This document shows, one piece after another, positions 35,353 through 44,559 of a DNA stretch of 58,821 bases. A program made the position numbers and the translations under genes. The DNA lies in assembly GCF_003710935.1 (NCBI RefSeq), contig NZ_RHHS01000024.1, positions 1-58,821 of the forward strand, in the 5' to 3' direction. Within the stretch, counting starts at the first letter, position 1; every line of letters starts with the position of its first letter. The stretch is from Brevibacillus gelatini (lineage in GTDB: Bacteria > Bacillota > Bacilli > Brevibacillales > Brevibacillaceae). The notes under the pieces are model-generated. The model was not told the DNA's origin, made no database searches, and was given only the letters and a program-made list of their open reading frames with translations.

Positions 35353-36792
35353 ATGCTGCTCAAATATTTTTACGACGAAAAATTGGCCCAGGCTTCCTAT
35401 CTGGTAGGCTGCCAGGCGGCAGGCGAAGCGATTGTGATCGATCCGGCGCGCGACATCGAGCCGTATGTCCAGACCGCAAAAGCAAACGGCGTGAAGATCG
35501 TCGGCGTGACAGAAACACATATCCATGCCGATTTCCTCTCCGGTGCGCGGGAACTCGCGGCCAGGCTCGGCGCTGTCCTGTATTTGTCAGACGAAGGAGG
35601 TCCGGAGTGGTGTTACGAATACGCCGCCGAGTACAATCACCGCTTGCTAAAAGACGGCGATACATTTCAGATTGGCAAGCTGACCTTCGAGGTGCTCCAC
35701 ACGCCGGGGCATACGCCGGAGCATATTGCGCTGCTTTTGACGGACGGCGGCTCGCCTGCGAATGAACCGATTGGCATTTTTACAGGAGACTTCGTGTTTG
35801 TCGGTGACGTCGGCCGCCCGGACTTGCTGGAAAAAGCGGCGAATGTGAGCGGCTCCGCCGAAGAGCTGGCGCGTCAAATGTTTCGTTCGCTTGCGCGCTT
35901 CAAGCAGCTCCCCGACTATTTGCAGGTCTGGCCGGGGCACGGGGCAGGCAGTGCGTGCGGCAAGGCAATCGGGGCTGTCCAGTCGTCGACGGTTGGATAT
36001 GAAAAGCGCACGAATTGGGCGTTGCAGCACGAGGATGAACAGACATTTGTGCAAAGCTTGCTTGCCGGCCAGCCGGAGCCGCCGACTTATTTTGCAATGA
36101 TGAAGCATTTGAACAAAGTCGGGCCGCATCTGGTGCAGCAAATTGCGCCTGTCGTGCAGGAAGCAGCCTCCATCCATACAGTGGAAGCGTGGACGAGGCA
36201 GGGCGTTGTCGTGGATACCCGTCCGGCCAGCCAGTTCGCGCAGAAGCATTTGCCGGGCGTCCTCAATCTTCCGCACGACAAATCGTTTTCAACCTGGGCC
36301 GGATGGCTGCTGGACTATGAACGTCCGATCTACTTGCTGGCCGATCCACAGTCCGTCCCTGCCGTATTGAAGGATTTGCGGTCGATTGGTCTGGATCAGG
36401 TCGCGGCTGTGATGGATCTTGCTGTCTACGACCTTCCTGGCGAGTCGCAGTATACATCGTATGCAGAAATCACCCCTTCCCAGGCGAGAGAGCAGGTGCA
36501 GGCGGGCGATCTGTTCGTGCTCGATGTCCGCTACCAAAAAGAGTGGAAGGCAGGTGCGATTCCCGGAGCCAGGCACGTCATGCTCGGCTACTTGCCGCAG
36601 CGCATGCAGGAGCTGCCGCGTGATCGTCCCATCCTGGTCCAATGCAAGAGCGGGCGGAGGTCGGCCATAGCTGTCAGCTTGCTGCGAGCAAACGGTTTTT
36701 CCCGCGTGCAAAATCTGGACGGCGGCTTTGACGAATGGGTGCGGCAAGGCTTCCCGGTCAAAAGGGAGCCGGAAGCTGCGCCAGGACGGTGA
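35353..36792 (+). CDS. cstB: Persulfide dioxygenase-rhodanese fusion (CstB-like)
   Basis: 479 residues. N-terminal metallo-beta-lactamase-fold persulfide dioxygenase (~1-250) with ETHIHADFLSG, HTPGHTPEHI, FTGDFVFVGDVGRPDLL and VWPGHGAGSACG. A rhodanese-like domain without an active Cys follows (~270-355), then a rhodanese with loop VQCKSGRRS (Cys431). This PDO / pseudo-rhodanese / rhodanese order is that of staphylococcal CstB, which oxidises persulfide to thiosulfate. The ribosome site AAAGGAGGGCG precedes the ATG. It works with SQR upstream: SQR makes the persulfide that this enzyme consumes. Confidence 0.9.
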   Translation: MLLKYFYDEKLAQASYLVGCQAAGEAIVIDPARDIEPYVQTAKANGVKIVGVTETHIHADFLSGARELAARLGAVLYLSDEGGPEWCYEYAAEYNHRLLKDGDTFQIGKLTFEVLHTPGHTPEHIALLLTDGGSPANEPIGIFTGDFVFVGDVGRPDLLEKAANVSGSAEELARQMFRSLARFKQLPDYLQVWPGHGAGSACGKAIGAVQSSTVGYEKRTNWALQHEDEQTFVQSLLAGQPEPPTYFAMMKHLNKVGPHLVQQIAPVVQEAASIHTVEAWTRQGVVVDTRPASQFAQKHLPGVLNLPHDKSFSTWAGWLLDYERPIYLLADPQSVPAVLKDLRSIGLDQVAAVMDLAVYDLPGESQYTSYAEITPSQAREQVQAGDLFVLDVRYQKEWKAGAIPGARHVMLGYLPQRMQELPRDRPILVQCKSGRRSAIAVSLLRANGFSRVQNLDGGFDEWVRQGFPVKREPEAAPGR

Positions 36793-36900
36793 GCGTTTTT
36801 TCGCAACGATTGGGGGATAGCAGTAGAGTCTCTTTCTGTTTTCGTGTAAGATGAACATGATTGCCTATGTACGTGATAGTGAAAACAGGGAGAGAATGCA

Positions 36901-37197
36901 ATGAATTACCAACAAAAGTGCGCAAAGTGCCGTTCCAGGAAAATCGACTATACAGAAGCGATCAACCGCCCTTTATATATTTCGATCTACGCCGCTGTGC
37001 TGGTCGTGCTGGGTACGATCGGCGTAGCCGTGCAAGGAACGCCTGTCATTTTCCTGTTTCTCGGTCTGATCGGCGCATTCGTGCTCTTTGCCTTCCGCAC
37101 GCATCTGGAAAGAAATAAAATTGTCAAATGCGTCTGTCTGGATTGCGGCGAGCGCTGGCAAACGGCTGCCAACGCGAAACAAAAGCAGACGAAGTAA
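36901..37197 (+). CDS. Small membrane protein with split zinc-ribbon Cys pairs
   Basis: 98 residues. The N-terminus has CAKCRSRK (CxxC), two membrane segments follow (PLYISIYAAVLVVLGTIGVAV and PVIFLFLGLIGAFVLFAF), and the C-terminal CVCLDCGERW has the second Cys pair. Both Cys pairs lie on the cytoplasmic side in a two-span hairpin, so they could form one zinc ribbon split by the membrane hairpin. No named family recognised. Ribosome site CAGGGAGAG before the ATG. Confidence 0.7.
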   Translation: MNYQQKCAKCRSRKIDYTEAINRPLYISIYAAVLVVLGTIGVAVQGTPVIFLFLGLIGAFVLFAFRTHLERNKIVKCVCLDCGERWQTAANAKQKQTK

Positions 37198-37228
37198 CGA
37201 GAGAGACTCTCGCTCCCGCCTGTTTCAA

Positions 37229-37278
37229 CAAACTGGCGATCGTTCCCGGTTGTATACCGCAGAGCGATCGCCAGTTTG
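37229..37278. repeat. Perfect 14-bp inverted repeat with structured loop
   Basis: Arms CAAACTGGCGATCG (37229-37242) and CGATCGCCAGTTTG (37265-37278), with a 22-base loop containing GGT/ACC that could extend the hairpin. No T-run follows, so it is not a standard terminator. Lies between the zinc-ribbon protein and the convergent lipoprotein gene. Confidence 0.6.
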
Positions 37279-37318
37279 CGTTAGGGCTGGAGGCTGCCAT
37301 CGTGGAGCGGAAGTGAGG

Positions 37319-37864
37319 TTAATTCTTCGGAAATTGTTGGAGAACGAATTCCAGGTCTTTTTTATAGGATTCGATTTTTGTCTTGTCATTACTGAAAAGC
37401 CGATCATCATTTATTTTCGGCATAAGAGTGCTCAGTTTCTTTAGTTCATCTCGCTTATTTTGAATTTCCGTAAGATCATTCTGTTCAATTAGCGATTGTA
37501 ATTTTTTCAGATAATCTCTTTTATACTGATATAATGTTAAAACCCCAGATTGCAATTGTTCATCGGCTATGATTTGTCTTGTTTCATCATTGGTTAGGAT
37601 AATCGCTGGAAGGAAGGCGGGATTATCTATTAGATTACTATCAATCATTCCTGAAATATACGCTAGTTTTTCTTTGTCTTGTACGGTAGATAATTCTTCG
37701 GTAATTTTTTTAAACTGATAGAGTGAATGAGAGTGTTGATGTTCAAATACATTCGTTAACGTAATTTGATATTGATTATGTAAAGGTTCCGGTGAAGCTG
37801 TGGTGCATGAGGTTGTCAGGAGAGACAAAGTAACAAGCCAAAGGAATATTAACATCTTTTTCAT
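37319..37864 (-). CDS. Hypothetical lipoprotein
   Basis: 181 residues. Signal peptide with lipobox (LSLLTTSC), so probably exported and lipid-anchored. The mature part is mostly helical and charged (SLYQFKKITEELSTVQDKEKL, YKRDYLKKLQSLIEQNDLTEIQNKRDELKKL), perhaps a small helical bundle. No family recognised. The start at 37864 has AGGATGG eight bases upstream; an ATG at 37876 is alternative. The low-GC composition differs from the GC-rich neighbours, and it sits with the frameshifted gene at 37934-38727 in what looks like an acquired, unstable stretch. Confidence 0.65.
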   Translation of the reverse strand: MKKMLIFLWLVTLSLLTTSCTTASPEPLHNQYQITLTNVFEHQHSHSLYQFKKITEELSTVQDKEKLAYISGMIDSNLIDNPAFLPAIILTNDETRQIIADEQLQSGVLTLYQYKRDYLKKLQSLIEQNDLTEIQNKRDELKKLSTLMPKINDDRLFSNDKTKIESYKKDLEFVLQQFPKN

Positions 37865-37933
37865 TTTTCGTTCCATCCTTTCATGATAAAAAAGCATTCG
37901 GTTGTCCGAATGCTCTTCTTACAATATTTTAAA

Positions 37934-38727
37934 CTACCACTTCAAAGTGCCATCAGCCCAAATCTGCCAACTTTTTTCTGTCTTGGTTGGCGTAAGTCTA
38001 AAAGTTATGCCACCACTTGGCCTCATTTCATAAGCAAAGTTTGCTTCGAAGGCGGTTCCCCATGTTCTAGTGTCAAAAGTGTGAACATATCTTGCACCAA
38101 AATCTAATGTTGAGTTTTTCTTTTTGGTTACATAGACTGCAGCATAAGAACCGAAGTCTAATTCAGTGTCATGTACATTAAACAAGTAAATTCCCTTTTT
38201 CCGTTCTGATCCATCCCGAGCTGTTACATACTTTGTATCTCCCACGTTACTGTCGTAATATTCCCCACAGTAGAATCCCATTCAATAGAGAGTAAGTCAT
38301 AAGTCGCAGGGTAAAACTCGTTATCTTTTGGATTCCAAGAAGCAATTAGACGATAGTAAGATTGACCAGCTCGTTTGGCGGTTGACAGTTCGAGGTTGAT
38401 GTCTCCAGCCTGCATTGCGGTAGGACCAATTTTACTGTTTTTCTTTGTTTCCAACTCTACTCCGAGCGGCTTTAGTTTATCCGACAATTCTTCGTCAGTT
38501 CCGTTATTTTGCATGACTAAGTTGTGGACAAAAGAATCAAACTCTTCGTCAGAAAGGTTGGCAATCGCCGACTTTAACGAATGCTGTTGCGATTTTGTTT
38601 GAGTGTCGTTTAATGAAAGAACCTTTTTTGCCAACTCTTTACTGCTAAAACTCGAATAATCCACTTTTGCAGCATTCGCTGCTGGCACCACTAAAATAGA
38701 GGCTAGAAGGACTGTGCAAGTAATCAT
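37934..38727 (-). pseudogene. Secreted protein gene split by a frameshift
   Basis: Two overlapping frames on the minus strand look like one protein. The first part has a signal peptide (ITCTVLLASILVVPAANAA) and runs to ~38265 with ATYDLLSIEWDSTVG. The second continues EYYDSNVGDTKYVTARDGSERKKGIYLFNVHD and ends AYEMRPSGGITFRLTPTK. The switch falls in a run of four C (38263-38266); adding one base restores a single frame. AT-rich, unlike the flanks. The initiating ATG has no clear ribosome site. Function unknown; it could be a pseudogene, a phase-variable gene or a sequence error. Confidence 0.55.
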
Positions 38728-38910
38728 TTAATTTACTAGGCCGGGAAAGACCTTTCACAATATTGAAATTATCAGAAGATGATCGAAATTGTTGTCGTAT
38801 TTTGTAATAGATACAAAAAAATAACATAATTCAGCTTGCTTCAACCAACATTCCCTGGTTGGCCTTTTTTCATGGAAAAATAAATAGGCGCAAAACAAAA
38901 AACTCTACTC

Positions 38911-38963
38911 TTGAACCAGGAACTGGCATCCGATAATATAATAATTAAATATTTATTTGAATG
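38911..38963 (+). promoter_or_regulatory. cadA promoter with CadC-box match
   Basis: TTGAAC (38911) and TAATAT (38934) are 17 bases apart. Immediately downstream, the reverse complement of 38945-38963 reads CATTCAAATAAATATTTAA, which closely resembles the CadC operator of staphylococcal cad. It implies repression of cadA by the CadC-type protein at 33492. Confidence 0.75.
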
Positions 38964-39025
38964 TTTGCTGGATTCATTCGGAAGCAGTTGGGGAAAATAG
39001 ATGCTTGGGAAACAGGTGAGAGCGA

Positions 39026-41257
39026 ATGTCAAATCAACCAAAGCAAGACGGGTGCTGCAGCGGGCACCATTGCAGCTCAGAGCATACCCATGCGGCAAAA
39101 ATTCTCACGGTGCTGGAGCCAGCCGCCGCGAGCACTGCGGACGGCGCGGGCGTTTTGTCTGCGCAGGCGATTGTGTATCGCGTGCATGGCATGGACTGCA
39201 GCTCGTGCGCGAAGTCATTGGAGCGGCACATGAGGTCGCTTCCTGCGGTAAAGGAAGTGAGCGTCAACTTTTCCACCGGAAAAATGCAGCTCGTCTCCGA
39301 TGGACTGCCGGACGAAGCCGTTATCAGGGAAGTCGCCAAGGCAGGCTACAGCGCCAAGCGGCTTGAGCGGCGAACAGCCCGCGAGGCGGTTCAAAAAGAT
39401 CGCGCAGGCACGGTGCTCACCTCACTGTCCGGCGCATTTCTGGCGCTTGGCTTTTTGGTGTCGCTGACCAGCGTCCCTGTGTGGGTCAGCACGATCTTGT
39501 ACGCCCTGTCCATTATCAGCGGCGGCTTGCGTCCGGCGCGCAGCGCTGTTTACGCGATCAAAAGCAAGTCGCTGGACATGAACGTCTTGATGTCCGTTGC
39601 GGCGCTTGGCGCAGCGCTGATCGGGGAGTGGCTGGAGGGAGCGACCGTTGTCTGGCTGTTTTCCATTGGCAATTTTCTGCAGACCAAGTCAATTGAGAAG
39701 ACGCGCGATTCGATTCGCAACCTGATGGATTTGGCCCCGCCCGAAGCGTGGGTGAAAAAAGGCGATTCGCTGACCCGAATGTCCGTGGAGGAAATTGGCG
39801 TAGGCGACGTGATCGTAGTCAAGCCGGGAGAGAAGATTCCGCTGGACGGAGAGATTTTGTTCGGACATTCCAGCGTGAACCAGGCCCCGATCACCGGGGA
39901 GTCCATTCCCGTCGACAAGCAAGCGGGCGACGCAGTGTTTGCGGGCAGTGTGAACGAAAGCGGCGCTCTGGAAATCAAGGTGACAAAGCTCGTTGAGGAT
40001 ACGGCGATTGCGCGCATCATTCATCTGGTGGAGGAGGCTCAGGAGAAAAAGGCTCCGACCCAGGCGTTCGTCGACAGGTTCGCCGCCATGTACACGCCAA
40101 TCGTGCTGGTTCTCGCTTTGCTTGTGATCGTGTTCCCTCCTTTGCTCGGCATGGGCACGTGGGGAGAATGGTTTTACAAGGCGCTGGAGCTGCTTGTGGT
40201 CGCCTGCCCGTGCGCTTTGGTTATCTCGACGCCTGTTGCCATCGTCTCGGCGATTGGGAACGCAGCGCGAAACGGCGTGCTGATAAAAGGCGGGACATTT
40301 CTCGAGCGGGCCGGAGCGATTGAGGCGATTGCCTTTGACAAGACAGGCACGCTGACAGAAGGCAAGCCGCGTGTCACGCAGGTAGTGGCCGCAGGCGAGA
40401 CGGAGGAAGCCATTCTGGCGATTGCCAGGACGATGGAGGAGCGTTCCAGCCATCCGATTGCCCAGGCGATTGTCGCATACGCCAGGGAAAAGCAGGTGGC
40501 GGCGCTCGCGGGTGAGGACTTCCAGACGCTGGTGGGAAAAGGCGTGCAGGCGACGATCCATGGCGAAGTGTACTACGCCGGAAAGCCTGCGCTGTTTGCC
40601 GAGCTGGGCGCAGACATGAGCGCCTGGCAGGAGCAGATCGCGGCCTTGCAAGCGGAAGGCAATACACTGATCGTGATTGGTACTCGCAAAAAGCTGCTTG
40701 GCATGATCGCAGTAGCCGATACGATCCGCGAGATTACCGTCGGCGCGATCAGTAAACTGAAGGCGGCGGGAATCAGCGAGATCATCATGCTGACAGGCGA
40801 CAATGCGGGAACGGCGCAAAAGGTAGCGGCCCAGACCGGCGTAGACCGTTATTTTGCCGAGTTGTTGCCGCAGGACAAGGTAGATGCGGTGAAAAAGCTG
40901 CAACAGGAGGGCAAAGTCGTTGCCATGGTCGGGGACGGCATCAACGACGCGCCTGCGCTGGCAACTGCCGACCTGGGTATTGCGATGGGCGGAGCAGGGA
41001 CAGATACCGCGATGGAAACAGCCGATATCGTCCTGATGGCCGACAATCTGGAAAAGCTGCCGCACACGGTCAGGATCAGCCGCAAAGCACTGGTGATTAT
41101 CAAGCAAAATATCTGGTTTTCCATCGTGGTAAAGCTGGCCGCACTCGTGCTGATTTTTCCGGGCTGGCTGACCCTGTGGCTGGCCGTTTTGAGCGACACA
41201 GGTGCTGCCTTGCTGGTTATCCTGAACAGCATGCGCCTGCTCAGGGTGAAGTCTTGA
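39026..41257 (+). CDS. cadA: Cd/Zn/Pb-exporting P1B-type ATPase
   Basis: 743 residues. The N-terminal metal-binding domain has VHGMDCSSCAKSLERHM, preceded by a Cys/His-rich tail (DGCCSGHHCSSEHTHAA). TGES loop, CPCAL in ELLVVACPCALVISTP, DKTGTLT, SSHP and GDGINDAPAL are intact. The membrane-site pattern CPC with WLAVLSDTGAALLVILNSMRL (Asp late in the last helices) is that of Zn/Cd/Pb ATPases. The ATG at 39026 follows AACAGGTGAGAG. Transcribed from the promoter above, with a CadC-box. Confidence 0.92.
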   Translation: MSNQPKQDGCCSGHHCSSEHTHAAKILTVLEPAAASTADGAGVLSAQAIVYRVHGMDCSSCAKSLERHMRSLPAVKEVSVNFSTGKMQLVSDGLPDEAVIREVAKAGYSAKRLERRTAREAVQKDRAGTVLTSLSGAFLALGFLVSLTSVPVWVSTILYALSIISGGLRPARSAVYAIKSKSLDMNVLMSVAALGAALIGEWLEGATVVWLFSIGNFLQTKSIEKTRDSIRNLMDLAPPEAWVKKGDSLTRMSVEEIGVGDVIVVKPGEKIPLDGEILFGHSSVNQAPITGESIPVDKQAGDAVFAGSVNESGALEIKVTKLVEDTAIARIIHLVEEAQEKKAPTQAFVDRFAAMYTPIVLVLALLVIVFPPLLGMGTWGEWFYKALELLVVACPCALVISTPVAIVSAIGNAARNGVLIKGGTFLERAGAIEAIAFDKTGTLTEGKPRVTQVVAAGETEEAILAIARTMEERSSHPIAQAIVAYAREKQVAALAGEDFQTLVGKGVQATIHGEVYYAGKPALFAELGADMSAWQEQIAALQAEGNTLIVIGTRKKLLGMIAVADTIREITVGAISKLKAAGISEIIMLTGDNAGTAQKVAAQTGVDRYFAELLPQDKVDAVKKLQQEGKVVAMVGDGINDAPALATADLGIAMGGAGTDTAMETADIVLMADNLEKLPHTVRISRKALVIIKQNIWFSIVVKLAALVLIFPGWLTLWLAVLSDTGAALLVILNSMRLLRVKS

Positions 41258-41273
41258 CAGATAAGATAAAAAG

Positions 41274-41305
41274 AAGGGAGAAGAGCCGAGGCTTTCTCCC
41301 TTTTT
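41274..41305. terminator. Bidirectional terminator
   Basis: Stem AAGGGAGAA / TTCTCCCTT with flanking A/T runs between convergent cadA and the OppDF-like gene. Confidence 0.85.
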
Positions 41306-41329
41306 ATATTTGTCATGCGTGTAAAGGTG

Positions 41330-43333
41330 TCACACCAGCACACCGCCGCCGTAGCGTTCAAATTCTTTTCTGGTGCAGGCGACATAGTGGCCTGGCTCGA
41401 TTTCCCGCAGCACTCTTTCCTCGTCCTGGTTTTGCAGATACGCCTGATCGTCGAACACGATCCGCTTGCGGTTGCGCTCGTAGTCCGGGTCTGGCAGCGG
41501 AATGGCAGAGAGCAGGGACTTGGTGTACGGGTGAATCGGATTTTCGTACAGGCGGTTGCTTTCCGCCAGCTCGACGATGCGGCCGCGGTACATGACGCCG
41601 ATGCGGTCGCTGATGTATTTGACCATCGACAGGTCATGGGCAATGAACAGATAGGTCAGCCCTTTTTCTTTTTGCAGACGTTTGAGCAGGTTGATGACCT
41701 GCGCCTGGATCGACACGTCCAGCGCGGAGATCGGCTCGTCGGCAATGATAAACTCAGGATCGACTGCAAGAGCGCGGGCAATCCCGATGCGCTGGCGCTG
41801 CCCGCCGCTAAATTCATGCGGGTAACGGTTGGCGTGCTCGCGGTTGAGACCGACTGTTTCCAAAAGCTCGTGCACTTTCGCCATGCGCTGCTCTTTGGTA
41901 GCCAGCTTGTGAATATCCAAGCCTTCCGCAATAATATCGGATACAGTCAGACGAGGATTCAGGGACGAATACGGGTCCTGAAAAATCATCTGGATTTTGC
42001 GGTTTAGCCATTTTTTCTCTTCGCTCGATTTTTTGCCGTGGACGCTTTTGCCTTTGAACAGCACTTCGCCGTCTGTAGCGTCATACAGGCGCAGAATCGT
42101 CCGGCCGGTAGTGGATTTTCCGCACCCGGATTCGCCTACGAGTCCGAAAATCTCGCCTTTGTAGATGTCAAAAGTAATGCCGTCGACCGCCTTCAGGACT
42201 TGTCCGCCGCCAAGGTCGAAATGCTGCTTCAGGTTTTTGACTTCGATGAGCTTCTCGCGCTGGTCGTACGAGAGCGCTTTTTGCGGGCGCGGACTCTCGG
42301 CTTTCTTCTCCGCAGAAGCAGTTCTGCGGCGCACAGCAGAAGCGGGCGGGTCGATCCGTGGAGCCATTTCATGCAGCAGCCAGGTTGCCGCGTAGTGCGT
42401 GTCGGAGATTTTGAACATCGGTGGCTCGTACTCCAGATCGACTTTCAGCGCATACGGGTTGCGGGCCGCAAACGCATCACCGACAGGCGGCTTGAACATG
42501 TCCGGAGGCGAGCCGGGAATCGACATCAGCTCTTCGTCGTCTGTATCGAGGCTAGGCATCGAGCCGAGCAGGCCCCATGTGTACGGATGCTTCGGATCGT
42601 AGAAAATCTCATCGACTTTGCCGATTTCGACAATTTTTCCCGCGTACATGACAGCCACACGGTCAGCCATGTTGGCTACGACGCCAAGGTCGTGCGTAAT
42701 GAAAATGATGGACGTGCCCATCTTTTTCTGGATGTCCTTGAGCAACTCCAAAATTTGCGCCTGTATGGACACGTCGAGCGCGGTCGTCGGCTCGTCGGCA
42801 ATGATGACTTTCGGATTGCAGGCGAGTGCGATCGCGATGACAATCCGCTGGCGCATCCCGCCGGAGAACTGGTGCGGGTATTGATCGACGCGTTCTTTTG
42901 CAAACGGAATCCCAACCAGCTCCAGCAGTTCAATGGCGCGAGCGCGCGCTTCGGAGCGTCCCAGCTTTTGGTGCTTGATAAAGCTCTCCATAATCTGGTT
43001 CCCAATCGTCATGGTCGGGTTGAGCGAGGTCATCGGGTCCTGGAAAATCATCGAAATATCGCGGCCGCGAATCTCCTGCATCTCTTTTTCCGACAGGGTG
43101 ACCAGGTCTCTTCCTTCAAACAGGACTTGTCCTTTCGGAATACGTCCCGGCGGAGAAGGGATGAGCCGCATGAGTGATTGCGAGGTAACGGATTTCCCGG
43201 AGCCGGATTCCCCCACGATGGCCAAAGTCTCTCCCTTGTACAAATCGAAGGACACTCCGCGCACCGCTTTTACCTCACCTGCATACGTGTCAAAGGACAC
43301 ATGCAAGTCCTTTACTTCCAAAACTTTTTCCAT
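41330..43333 (-). CDS. Fused OppD-OppF peptide/metal ABC ATPase
   Basis: 667 residues with two complete ATP-binding domains: first (~1-320) with [28 protein letters not shown] and [10 protein letters not shown]; second (~365-667) with [29 protein letters not shown] and [10 protein letters not shown]. This equals OppD and OppF joined by a charged ~45-residue linker, each retaining the C-terminal extension with HPYT. No permease or binding protein gene lies next to it, so partners are elsewhere. Ribosome site near AGGAACGATTCT before the ATG. A Fur box overlaps the promoter, hence it is probably induced by iron limitation. Confidence 0.9.
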   Translation of the reverse strand: MEKVLEVKDLHVSFDTYAGEVKAVRGVSFDLYKGETLAIVGESGSGKSVTSQSLMRLIPSPPGRIPKGQVLFEGRDLVTLSEKEMQEIRGRDISMIFQDPMTSLNPTMTIGNQIMESFIKHQKLGRSEARARAIELLELVGIPFAKERVDQYPHQFSGGMRQRIVIAIALACNPKVIIADEPTTALDVSIQAQILELLKDIQKKMGTSIIFITHDLGVVANMADRVAVMYAGKIVEIGKVDEIFYDPKHPYTWGLLGSMPSLDTDDEELMSIPGSPPDMFKPPVGDAFAARNPYALKVDLEYEPPMFKISDTHYAATWLLHEMAPRIDPPASAVRRRTASAEKKAESPRPQKALSYDQREKLIEVKNLKQHFDLGGGQVLKAVDGITFDIYKGEIFGLVGESGCGKSTTGRTILRLYDATDGEVLFKGKSVHGKKSSEEKKWLNRKIQMIFQDPYSSLNPRLTVSDIIAEGLDIHKLATKEQRMAKVHELLETVGLNREHANRYPHEFSGGQRQRIGIARALAVDPEFIIADEPISALDVSIQAQVINLLKRLQKEKGLTYLFIAHDLSMVKYISDRIGVMYRGRIVELAESNRLYENPIHPYTKSLLSAIPLPDPDYERNRKRIVFDDQAYLQNQDEERVLREIEPGHYVACTRKEFERYGGGVLV

Positions 43334-43415
43334 AGAATCGTTCCTTCCTCAGCTGATTCTGTGAGTAAACAACCCGCCATTTATGTGCAACAATCTCTCT
43401 AATATGAATTTTTGC

Positions 43416-43446
43416 GAAAATGAAAATCATTATCATCAATTATACT
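43416..43446 (-). promoter_or_regulatory. Fur box over the OppDF-like gene promoter
   Basis: GAAAATGAAAATCATTATC (43416-43434) matches the Fur consensus at about 15 of 19 positions. On the minus strand it lies just after a TATAAT -10 (43437-43446 region). Confidence 0.75.
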
Positions 43447-43499
43447 ATATTTGCTGAGCATTGGTAAAAAAATTTTTTCCATTAGCACATCTATAGCGG

Positions 43500-43541
43500 C
43501 AAAGCCCCAAATGTTGCCGGAAAGGCCACATTAGGGGCTTT
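43500..43541 (+). terminator. Terminator-like hairpin upstream of the kinase gene
   Basis: Arms AAAGCCCC and GGGGCTTTTTT with inner pairing and a T-run. No gene on the plus strand precedes it in this window part, so it may end read-through transcripts or attenuate the downstream operon. Confidence 0.6.
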
Positions 43542-43568
43542 TTTATCGTTGCCTTTCGTAAGCCAAGT

Positions 43569-43577
43569 CATACAATA
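43569..43577 (+). promoter_or_regulatory. Possible sporulation-sigma -10 element
   Basis: CATACAATA fits the mother-cell SigE/SigK -10 pattern. A convincing -35 is not visible. About 45 bases upstream of the kinase gene whose operon looks spore-related. Confidence 0.35.
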
Positions 43578-43621
43578 CAACAACTGAGTAAGAACGCGGT
43601 CTGGAAAGGGGCGTATTTCGT

Positions 43622-44521
43622 GTGCAACTTGACCCTTTGCGCAAGCTGCTGCAAGAGCGTTATCCAGAGCTACGTAACGAATCATTCCGGGTGGACGATA
43701 CAGGCTGGAGCAATTTTGTCGTCATCGTGGGAGAGAAAATGATTTTTCGCTTCCCCAAGACCGAAGAAGCCAAGGCGATTATCAGCCGGGAGATGCAAAT
43801 CTTGCCACAGCTCAGATCGATGGTGCCTGTGGCGATTCCGCAGTTTGTCTATTCTTCTGCGCCGACCGACGACATCAAGTACGTCGGCTATCCGATGATT
43901 GTCGGCAAGCCGCTTTATCGGGAAGAGATGAGCGGGCTGTCTGAGCAGGAGCAGGAGAAGGTGGCGGAGGCGATTGGCGGATTTTTGAGCGGCTTGCATG
44001 CCTACCCGTTGGAAAAGTCGTTCGACAAGGCGATTGATCCGGGATTGACCCGCGTTTTTTATGAAAACTTGCTCGCCCGGATTGAGCGGAAGGCTTTTTC
44101 CTACATGCCTGTCAAGCTGCAGCAGTGGACCCGGCAAACCTTCCAGTCGTTTTTGGCGAACCCGGATTACTTCCGGTTCAAGCCGGCACTGCTGCACAAC
44201 GACTTGAAGCCGGAGCATCTGCTCTACGACTTTGAAAACAGACGACTGAACGGAATTATTGATTTTGGAGCGATGGGGGCAGGCGACCCTGCCTATGATT
44301 TTGTCGGGATATACCGGGCGTATGGCGCGGCATTTGCCCATAAAGTATTGAGCTATTACAACCGGGAGATCGACGCCACGTTTTTGGACCGGATCACAAC
44401 GTTTTACGTCAAGACGATCAGCTTCTGGACGCTCTTTTACGGGATTGACAGCGAGAATCCAAAGCTCATCCAGTATGCGCTTGGAAAGCTGGAGAGGTTT
44501 GCCCAGCCAAGAGGGACGTAA
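43622..44521 (+). CDS. Aminoglycoside-phosphotransferase fold kinase (CotS-like)
   Basis: 299 residues. Catalytic loop LLHNDLKPEHLLYD (Brenner motif with Asp and Asn-like Glu context) and metal loop GIIDFGAMGAGDPAYDFVG, with N-terminal KMIFRFPKTEEA holding the ATP-site Lys. The fold includes antibiotic kinases and the CotS/CotI spore-coat polysaccharide kinases. It is followed by two CgeB-like glycosyltransferase genes with a 38-base gap, which favours a spore-surface sugar kinase over antibiotic resistance (inference). GTG start after GGAAAGGGG. Confidence 0.8.
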   Translation: MQLDPLRKLLQERYPELRNESFRVDDTGWSNFVVIVGEKMIFRFPKTEEAKAIISREMQILPQLRSMVPVAIPQFVYSSAPTDDIKYVGYPMIVGKPLYREEMSGLSEQEQEKVAEAIGGFLSGLHAYPLEKSFDKAIDPGLTRVFYENLLARIERKAFSYMPVKLQQWTRQTFQSFLANPDYFRFKPALLHNDLKPEHLLYDFENRRLNGIIDFGAMGAGDPAYDFVGIYRAYGAAFAHKVLSYYNREIDATFLDRITTFYVKTISFWTLFYGIDSENPKLIQYALGKLERFAQPRGT

Positions 44522-44559
44522 TCGAGCGGAAACAGTAGGAAGGACGGCGAGGTGAGGAA

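Noticed and set aside
43622..44521. Aminoglycoside resistance kinase
   Set aside because: The fold is shared, but the downstream CgeB-like genes fit a spore-surface kinase better; no resistance function can be claimed from sequence.
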